DNA of 14,630 nucleotides, taken from assembly GCA_003550305.1 (NCBI GenBank), contig QKYT01000054.1:208387-223016 (forward strand). The letters run 5' to 3'. Each line of letters starts with the position of its first letter. Positions within the stretch are counted from its first letter, which is position 1. The notes beneath the pieces were generated by a model. It saw only the letters and a list, made by a program, of their open reading frames with translations. It was not told the DNA's origin and did no database searches. Source of the stretch: Glomus cerebriforme (Eukaryota; Glomeromycota; Glomeromycetes; Glomerales; Glomeraceae). The translations under genes were made by a program, and so were the position numbers. This document shows positions 8,666 through 14,630 of the stretch, one piece after another.

Positions 8666-9305
8666 CCAAATCATAATATTAACTCCATTATTTTCTATTT
8701 TTAAACTATCTAAAGAATCCTAAAGAGATAATTACATGATGGCGCACTCCTGTTTTATCACAGATAAAAGATGTTTTGTTCCTTCAGAACTAGTTTAGTA
8801 ATTCTAGCTGTTAACATCTATTGCCAATTTTGTTGTATTTATTCATAATTAAGAGGTAGTTTAAATTAGTTAGGGCTCTTACAATTCCTTCTCAGTTCTA
8901 GAGTATATCATTAAAATTGTGAATAAAATAAGAAACGCAACACAATTTTAGATACATGACCAATTATATAATACTGCATTTGCTATAATCAAAGATTTTA
9001 CTAATAGAATATTTTTATTTTTATTATATATATTTATTAGTTTTTTTTATTATTACAGTACAAATTTTTTTGAGCGTAGCGAAGGACTATATAATTCTAT
9101 GTACATTGACTCAAGATGTCTGAATTCCTCTCGCTTGTTACTTGAGTCTAATAAATTTACATAAATCAAGCTGAGTAAATGCTAATTCTATTAATAATCA
9201 CGCGATAATATGAATCTTTTTATTGGAAAATTTTCGTAATTTTTGACAGCACTATGAATTTGGCTAAATTACGTTGTATACCTAATTTCCTTATTTAGAA
9301 ATTTT
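8666..9305. other. Gene-less AT-rich DNA
   Basis: No open reading frame, RNA gene or repeat family could be supported here. Positions 9068-9083 contain TTGAGCGTAGCGAAGG, unusually GC-rich for the area. Positions 9090-9300 have a normal, mildly AT-rich composition with no coding signal and may be the edge of a dispersed repeat ending in the palindrome pair at 9306-9343. Confidence 0.5.
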
Positions 9306-9343
9306 TATGATTCTGGCCGGGATCATAATTCTGGCCAGAATTA
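9306..9343. repeat. Two abutting palindromes centred on CTGGCC
   Basis: TAATTCTGGCCAGAATTA (9326-9343) is a perfect 18-bp palindrome. It slightly overlaps a 22-bp near-palindrome (9306-9327) built on TGATTCTGGCCGGGATCA with two mismatched pairs. A closely related copy, TAATTCTGACCAGAATTA, lies at 1791-1808 in the Helitron-like insert. Confidence 0.85.
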
Positions 9344-9349
9344 CTCACA

Positions 9350-9482
9350 TCAACCGGTTTCAGCAACCAGTTACATTCATTTTAAATGCAAACCAGTTTT
9401 CATAATTGAAACTGGTTGACATGAATTGTCTGAAAAACTGGTTAGAACCAGGTCCAAAACCAGTTTGGTACATCCAGTTCTG
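9350..9482. repeat. AACCAGTT/AACTGGTT word cluster
   Basis: About eight copies of AACCAGTT, AACTGGTT or close variants (AACCGGTT, AACCAGGT, TCCAGTTC) occur in both orientations within 133 bp. Pairs such as AACCAGTTTTC...GAAACTGGTT can form hairpins. It is the same style of repeat as the CAGAT clusters but with another word. Confidence 0.75.
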
Positions 9483-10658
9483 ACCTCTACTTTTTATCAA
9501 AAAGAAGGAAGAAAATTTATTGAGAATAAATATTCTGCAACAATAAATGTCATTTTGTATTTAATTTAAAACAGTCTCTTACATATTTAACATTATTGTG
9601 ATTATTGTGTAGAAATTAATTGTTAAAATTACATAGATAATTGTTTGACTTAAACAATTACATAAATAATTTTTATTGATTTATTATTAACAATGTATTA
9701 TAATTAATGAAAATTGCTGCATTATACGTGTCATGAAGGCAGGATTGTGTTTTAAAAAAAAATGTTATAACCGATCTGACTATATAAATATCTTTTTTTT
9801 TAAATATTTCTTATTTATCCGAAAAATTACTGTTTATTTTATCGAATATCTTGGTACATTATTGAAAAGGAATATGAATAGTTACAGTCAAGTGAAGATG
9901 TGATTAATATGATTTCACTCCCTCATCCCTAGGTTTTTTGTGTTTTACTCTGGTGTAGCATATTTTCACTCAAAAGATGATCAATATTACGCTGAACCTT
10001 CATGAAAAAGATCATTGTTTTATGGAATAAATTATCTTGCTGTTCTTTGGTGCCTAATAAATTGCTTGATATACTTTAATATTAACTATATTATATTAAT
10101 TGAACGGCAAAGATAATTTTTTAATTGAAAAAAAACACTATATGTCTTGGTGAATGGAAAATTTTTAAAGATAAAATTTATGGAATCAGTTTTAATAATT
10201 CTGAATGGGTAAATTTTAGTATACTATAGGGAGATATAGCTTCGATGGGAGAAATTAAAGAATTTTCGTTAAATTTTAAGTGATTTAGATATAATATATT
10301 TATATCAAATATAATGCTTAATTTCTTGCCTATTCTGCATCTCAAAATTAAGCTGTAAGATAAATTAACGTTCATTTGAAATTTTTATATAAATTGTTTT
10401 TTTTCTTTTACACGTATGGCAGTGTGAACTATTTTATTTGTTGGAAAAGCTTTATTGCCAATTTTATGAATAGATTACATGATGTAATATAATAATTATT
10501 CGCATATTTCCATTAATAAACATTTCAAAATAAAGTTTTGTAAATTTTCAAAATTTGGATAAATAAAAATCAAATTATACAATCCGAAATTTTTTTTTGC
10601 TATGAGTCAAATAAAAATGATTTAAATCCACTGAACAAGTACTCAAAGTTGAATCTAT
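9483..10658. other. Intergenic DNA with no supported gene
   Basis: About 1.2 kb of AT-rich sequence. A 65-codon open stretch exists on the minus strand (10178-10375), but it has the leucine, isoleucine, serine and asparagine bias of random AT-rich DNA and no recognisable motif. TTACATGATGTAA near 10475 is a short imperfect palindrome. Nothing else is supported. Confidence 0.5.
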
Positions 10659-10977
10659 GTGCCGAAACCTACCTATGCCGAAACATATTTGGGATTCGGC
10701 ATATGCCGAAATATAGGTTCAGAAATTTGCCGAAATCCCAAATCCCAAATCCCAAACCGATGCCGAAATCCCACCCAAACCGATGCCGGAATCCCAAACC
10801 GATACCGGAGAGCAACTATGGAAATGACCGAAACTTAGGATTTTTGGATTTCGGCATCGGTTTAGGATTTCAGCATCGATTTGGGATTCCGGCATCGGTT
10901 TGGGATTTGGGATTTCGGCAACTTGTATATGCCGAAAGGTATTTGGGATTCGGCATATAGCCGAAACGTTTCGGCAC
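10659..10977. mobile_element. CpG-rich foldback (MITE-like) element
   Basis: The element starts GTGCCGAAAC and ends GTTTCGGCAC, so its 10-bp ends are perfect inverted repeats. Both arms are made of the words TGCCGAAATCCCAAATCCCA and AAACCGATGCCGGAATCCC in opposite orientation, leaving a unique centre near 10805-10840 (GAGAGCAACTATGGAAATGA). By hand count it holds 23 CpG in 319 bp, in sharp contrast to its surroundings. No clear target-site duplication is seen; the nearest candidate is a weak AAAGTT/AAGTTT pair outside the ends. Open stretches on both strands are products of the proline- and glycine-rich repeat words, not genes. Confidence 0.75.
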
Positions 10978-11186
10978 CCAAGTTTACTGTGCACGTTATT
11001 TGTAAGTTTTAATCAATATAAAACAAGTGTGGTATTAAATTAAATAATATAGTACCAACCGCGACGTAATACTTAAAAAAGGAAGTTAAAGTCTTCTATA
11101 AAAATAATCACATCATCCAAAGATTTCTTCTTTAGTCATAAGTAGTCACAGGTATTTATAGGTATAATTTTACTTATCGCAGTATG

Positions 11187-11290
11187 TGAGTCATTACATT
11201 TGTGACTGAGACTCTCATCCAGATTCTTGTATAAAAATAGGCCTTTTTCTTTTTCATTCCTCTTATCCATCCCATATTTTCTCTTTTTCT
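11187..11290 (+). promoter_or_regulatory. Candidate Pol II core promoter
   Basis: TGAGTCA (11187-11193) matches the AP-1/Gcn4 site. About 37 bp downstream is a TATA box, TATAAAAATAG (11230-11240), followed by a pyrimidine-rich tract (11241-11290, CTTTTTCTTTTTCATTCC and onward) of the kind that surrounds fungal transcription starts. It would drive plus-strand transcription into the putative untranslated exon and intron at 11427-11798. The elements are common by chance in AT-rich DNA, but their order and spacing are good. Confidence 0.45.
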
Positions 11291-11426
11291 TCCATACAAC
11301 TTAAATATATAAAAATTAAAATTATCTTCGTTCACCTTTTCTGATATACCTTTAAAATAATACTAAAAAAAAGAAGAGTTCATACCTCCTTTTTTTCAAC
11401 ATAAAAAAGTAGTCTTCCTGATAAAT

Positions 11427-11798
11427 GTAAGTATTTTATTTATATTTGTCATTAGGTTTTGTGATACTATGCGAGGGTTGGGGGCATAGTTTACTTGCAA
11501 TTTTGTAAGCCTAAGGGAACCTGCACAATTGTGGTCTTGGTAGGAATGGCGAGTTTTAATTGAATAAGTGGAGCAGCATAATATTATGGTGTGGCAGGGA
11601 GCATAATATGCTTATTTAGTTTGCATAAGCTTGTGGGTACCGGTTGCTTAATTGGGCTGCGTTGGGACGGTATAGTACTATGCGAGGGTTGGGTCGTTGG
11701 GATAAACGTTTAGTTTACGGTTACCAGTACATGTATATGCTGCGTAGGACCGGACCTTAGAGTAGTTTTTTTTTTTTTAACATTTTATTATTTTGTAG
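11427..11798 (+). other. Putative 372-bp intron of an untranslated leader
   Basis: GTAAGT at 11427-11432 is a consensus 5' splice site. A T-run, TTAAC (possible branch point) and TTATTATTTTGTAG ending at 11798 make a strong 3' splice site. There is no usable start codon between the TATA box and the donor, so this would be a 5'-UTR intron. Most of its interior is the G-rich island described separately. No transcript evidence is available, and the coding exon downstream is not identified. Confidence 0.35.
11461..11760 (+). other. G-rich, GC-elevated island with an 18-bp direct repeat
   Basis: My hand count gives about 94 G and 40 C in 300 bp (near 45% GC), within flanks near 20-25% GC. TACTATGCGAGGGTTGGG occurs exactly at 11465-11482 and 11676-11693, and TAGTTTAC follows each copy. 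There is no long reading frame. It could be an intronic regulatory segment or a structured non-coding RNA; I do not recognise an RNA family, and the SRP RNA, RNase P RNA, U1-U6 and tRNA hallmarks I looked for are absent. Confidence 0.55.
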
Positions 11799-12486
11799 AT
11801 ACCAGATATTAACACATATCTTTTTTTTATTTATAGATAATTCATAATCATCATTTTGAGTCACAATTCATATTTTCATGTCGCGCAAAATATCAGTTAT
11901 TGTAGTATTAAATCGTTTGTACATGTTTTCTGAATTCGTAATCTAAAAATCAATAAAGTTTACGAAAATTTTCATTAAATAATAAAAATTGTTAGACTAA
12001 TTATTTTTATTCATGGATTGTAGATAGGATTTATTCATGTATGTAATGAATTTTTAATTTTTTTGTAATAATAATTTTTATCATGACCGACGTTATTTTT
12101 AGATTTCATCAATCAAGATCTTTTTCACGTGAGAATGAAATTAGATAGGAAATTACAAATTCGGATTAAATTTTCTTGTACTTTTGTTTTACATAAAAGT
12201 TGGACAAACTTTTTATATTTATCATCATTCATTATCAGAAATTGTACAATGTTTGATACTATTTCAAAAAAAAAATCAATTAATTATTAATAATAATCAA
12301 CATTAATTTCAACCATTTTGAAAACGTTTCTTTACGTCATTAAGATATGAAAAGTTATTTATAGGATTTTCATTTAAAAATATTTATATTAAAGATATAA
12401 TGATAAAAAATAACTAAGTATAATCACTATGGAAAGGATTTTCATCCTTTATATTATGATATATACTTTTTTTTACTTTTTGAAAG
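11799..12486. other. AT-rich DNA with no supported gene
   Basis: A 22-codon open stretch starts at an ATG near 11879 (MSRKISVIVV...), but nothing supports it. Several T-rich/AG ends (for example TTTATTTATAG near 11837 and GGATTGTAG near 12024) resemble 3' splice sites without a matching exon. CACGTG at 12126-12131 is noted only as an isolated word. Confidence 0.4.
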
Positions 12487-12705
12487 TTGAATGAAAAGTT
12501 GAAACAGATACACAAACATCGATCAAAATGGGTAATAGTACAAAGAGTACAAAGGGGGGGAGCGACAATTCTTGTTTATCGTAAGACGAAAAATTTTAAG
12601 CATATCCCGATCACTAATAGATTACAATGTACTGAACACGTTGCAGTTGGGGAAAAAAACTGTTTTTTTTTTACATCCAATAATATCATTAATAATATAT
12701 CATAG
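12487..12705 (+). CDS. Possible exon or small hypothetical gene
   Basis: A 72-codon open stretch runs from an ATG to TAG, and its base composition is visibly richer in GC than the sequence on either side. The predicted peptide is basic at the start (KLKQIHKHRSKW), then has an alternating beta-strand-like run WVIVQRVQRGGATILVYRK and later PITNRLQC. The pattern faintly recalls a PH-like fold, but I cannot assign a family. It could be an internal exon: GTAAGA inside it (near 12581) could serve as a 5' splice site. It lies tail-to-tail with the phosphate transporter and downstream of the candidate promoter at 11187-11290, though no splicing path joins them convincingly. It may equally be chance. 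Confidence 0.3.
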   Translation: MNEKLKQIHKHRSKWVIVQRVQRGGATILVYRKTKNFKHIPITNRLQCTEHVAVGEKNCFFFTSNNIINNIS

Positions 12706-13080
12706 TGAATTATAATGGATTGAATACCAACGGTCAAAATTTATTAAAAAAAAAAATTTTTTTTTTTACAAAGTTTGAAAAAAGTCGATAATAATAATAA
12801 AAAAAATTTTTTTTGAACATTAAAATTTGGGGAATTTTTTTTTTATTTTTATTAAATTTTTTAATTGATTGTTATTTCCATATATTATATTGAAAATTTG
12901 TTGTTATTTTTTTTTATATATGTATAAAGTAGTAATACAAAAAATTAGAAAATGTTATAATGATTTTAAAAAGAAAAAAAAAAAAGGTTTTCTAATAAAT
13001 ATATAATAAATATACAGGAATCTTTTGTGATTATTTAATTATCCTAAATTTTATCGACATTTTTTTTTTTGATTATTTTA
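12706..13080. other. AT-rich spacer with A/T homopolymer inverted repeats
   Basis: A11-T11 at 12746-12767 and A8-T8 at 12799-12814 are self-complementary homopolymer blocks. The rest is T-rich. This is the tail-to-tail spacer between the weak plus-strand candidate and the minus-strand transporter; no gene is seen. Confidence 0.6.
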
Positions 13081-13086
13081 TTTATT
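13081..13086 (-). terminator. Candidate polyadenylation signal of the transporter
   Basis: The minus strand reads AATAAA 19-24 bases past the stop codon of the phosphate transporter, followed by AT-rich sequence and a short A-run. It is a plausible poly(A) signal, but the hexamer is frequent in such AT-rich DNA. Confidence 0.4.
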
Positions 13087-13104
13087 ATTTTTAAGTCGTA
13101 TTAT

Positions 13105-14630
13105 TTAAACGTCCGACTTTTTTCTATCTTCTGCCATATATTCATCTTCTTCATTGGCTAACTCTTCAAGAGACTTGCCTTTGGTTTCAGGTATTAAAAA
13201 TGTGAATAAAAGACCAATAAACATCCAAGCGGCAAAGATTAAAAGTAATTCTCCTACAAATGCATTTAAACCACCAATATCTTTAAGTTTTGAGAATCCA
13301 ACTTGGGCAACAATAGCACCAAGTTTTCCAGAAGCTGCTGATATACCATGACCAGTTGATCTGTAACGTGTTGGGAAAACCTCTCCAGGAACAATAAATG
13401 TAGTTGTGTTTGGACCAAAATTTTGGAAAAACTAAGAATTGGGGAAAAAAAAAAGTAATATTATTATTAGCAATGTATAATAAAAAATCATGCATAAAAT
13501 TTGTAATAATAATAATAATAATAACAGTTTAAGTACCTGTAACAATGTAAATAAGAAAATAAAAGCAGCAACGGAATGTGTCTTTAGTTGTGTAAATGCG
13601 GCACCCATGATAATAAATAACACAGTGAGAACAGAGAAACCCATAATTTGAATAGGTTTTCGACCCCATTTATCAACAAATAATACAGTAACCCAATAAC
13701 CAGGAACGGTACCCATAATAGCAAGAATAACATTACCAACTGCAGCATTTTTAAGTGACTCATAAGCTTTTAAATTAGGGTCAGCATCATGAGAATCTGC
13801 GAAACCAATAGCGCTCAAAATGATGTTGTTATTAAGACCAATTCCATAAAATGCAATATCCAATGCGAACCATGACATAGCAGTACCTAATAAAATTTTG
13901 CCATTTTGCCATTTTCCGAAATAATTCATGAAATCTGCCCAACTTGCTTTTGGAACATCAACACGATTTCCTGCTGCTGCTTCTTTGGCCACTTCACCAT
14001 CTTTTTGTAAATAACTTGTAATATCCGATGTTGCTTTATTAACATCGTATTCAACGTCCATTGTGTACCGTGGAGTTTCTGGAATCGTAAGACGGAAATA
14101 GAGAGCAAATAATCCTGGTACAGCACCTAAACCAAGTACTAAACGCCAACAGTAATCAACTGCAGTAACACTTTCGAGGATGCTATTCTTGAAAGCTGCC
14201 AATACGGTAAGTGCCACAAGAGCCGAAGCTAAAATTCCAAAACCTTGCATAGCAAAAACTGATGCCATCATAGCACCTCTTCTTTTTTTTGTGGCAAATT
14301 CTGAAGTAATAATTGCAGAAAGAGGATAGTCCCCACCAATACCGATACCCATTATTACACGCCAAAACATGATGGTACCAGCAACTGTAACAGCACGACC
14401 TTCACCAGTTACAGCAGAAGCAACTGTTGCAACGATAATAATCATTAATTCAATACCATACATCTATAAAAATAATTAAATTAGAATTTTGAGTTAATTG
14501 AATTGTTTCAAATATGAACAAAAAAAAAAAGAATATTTTTTTAAAAAAAAAATCATTCTATATTTACCCTCTTACGTCCAAGTCTATCAGCCAAATAACC
14601 GAATAATAATTGACCTGTTAAAGTACCAAT
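13105..14630 (-). CDS. High-affinity inorganic phosphate:H+ symporter, 5'-partial
   Basis: Plasma-membrane major facilitator that takes up phosphate with protons; in AM fungi such transporters act in hyphae. Exons: 14568-14630 (runs off the window), 13537-14463 and 13105-13431, all in phase 0, joined across introns 14464-14567 and 13432-13536; stop TAA at 13105-13107. The 438 visible residues carry the MFS loop [11 protein letters not shown] (11-21), the phosphate-porter signature [13 protein letters not shown] (64-76, its Asp matching the substrate/proton Asp of Pho84), a large central loop after PETPRY, a second GRK near 288, the segment [22 protein letters not shown] (352-366, its Lys matching Pho84 Lys492) and the tail [12 protein letters not shown]. 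Family length is about 520, so roughly 80 N-terminal residues and the promoter lie outside. The ATG at 14461-14463 begins an exon and is not the start codon. No lesion is seen, so the gene appears functional. Which numbered AM-fungal PT paralogue it is cannot be told here. Confidence 0.96.
13432..13536 (-). other. Intron of the phosphate transporter (105 bp)
   Basis: The minus strand reads CAG|GTACTTAAAC at the 5' end and TTCCCCAATTCTTAG|TTT at the 3' end, with a branch-like TGCTAAT about 40 bases upstream. It contains an AAT microsatellite of about seven units (13505-13524). Splicing joins LLQ to FFQNFGPN without changing frame. Reading through the donor gives a leucine-rich artefact tail. 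Confidence 0.93.
14464..14567 (-). other. Intron of the phosphate transporter (104 bp)
   Basis: The minus strand has AAGAGG|GTAAATATAG at the donor and TTATTTTTATAG|ATG at the acceptor. Removal joins GRKR to MYGIEL, which is the continuous conserved sequence of the family. It is made largely of A and T runs. Confidence 0.93.

Noticed and set aside
10649..10994. Overlapping open stretches on both strands with Pro/Gly/Arg-rich repeats
   Set aside because: They are the foldback element's words read in two directions; the same peptide motifs on both strands reflect the inverted repeat.
11427..11454. Very short intron from GTAAGT to the next TAG
   Set aside because: Under 30 bases, too short for splicing; the acceptor at 11798 is far better.
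12126..12131. CACGTG, the Pho4-type E-box, as a regulator of the phosphate transporter
   Set aside because: It lies about 1 kb past the 3' end of the transporter; the real promoter is beyond the right edge of the window.
13926..14365. Other-frame open stretches inside the transporter
   Set aside because: Shadows of the conserved transporter reading frame.

Overview
The window looks like nuclear DNA of an arbuscular mycorrhizal fungus (Glomeromycotina, Rhizophagus-like). It is very AT-rich and full of decayed repeats, it has short introns of about 105 bp with GT..AG ends, and its one clearly intact gene is a Pho84-type phosphate:H+ symporter closely resembling those I recall from AM fungi. 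Seven isolated N positions (895, 906, 981, 1001, 6202, 6212, 6250) mark low-quality bases in AT-rich or repetitive DNA.

Layout. Positions 1-1214 are gene-less AT-rich DNA with three degenerate copies of a 160-190 bp direct repeat. Positions 1215-5290 (minus strand) hold a heavily decayed gene of about 1,250 codons. By its remaining motifs it is a fusion of an archaeo-eukaryotic primase, a zinc ribbon and an SF2 helicase like herpesvirus-type origin-binding proteins, a multi-copy family I recall from Glomeromycotina. A 249-bp Helitron-like insertion (1754-2002) interrupts its C-terminal part. Positions 5291-8665 are a mosaic of tandem and word-cluster repeats: clusters of CAGAT/ATCTG words, an eight-unit array of about 101-bp units each carrying a small hairpin, a second related array, a solitary unit of the first array, A/T homopolymer blocks and a 28-bp perfect palindrome. 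Positions 8666-10658 have no convincing gene, but hold a palindrome pair (9306-9343) and an AACCAGTT word cluster. Positions 10659-10977 are a CpG-rich foldback (MITE-like) element.

Positions 11187-11800 look like the 5' end of a plus-strand transcription unit: an AP-1/Gcn4-type site, a TATA box, a CT-rich tract, a good 5' splice site, a G-rich 300-bp island and a good 3' splice site. The coding part, if any, is unclear; a 72-codon open stretch at 12487-12705 is a weak candidate exon.

Positions 13105-14630 (minus strand) are the phosphate transporter: its last two complete exons and part of a third, with about 80 N-terminal residues and the promoter beyond the right edge. I saw no tRNA, rRNA, CRISPR or bacterial-type feature. 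The most unusual content is the repeat mosaic and the two contrasting CpG histories: the primase-helicase fossil has almost no CpG, while the foldback element is packed with it.
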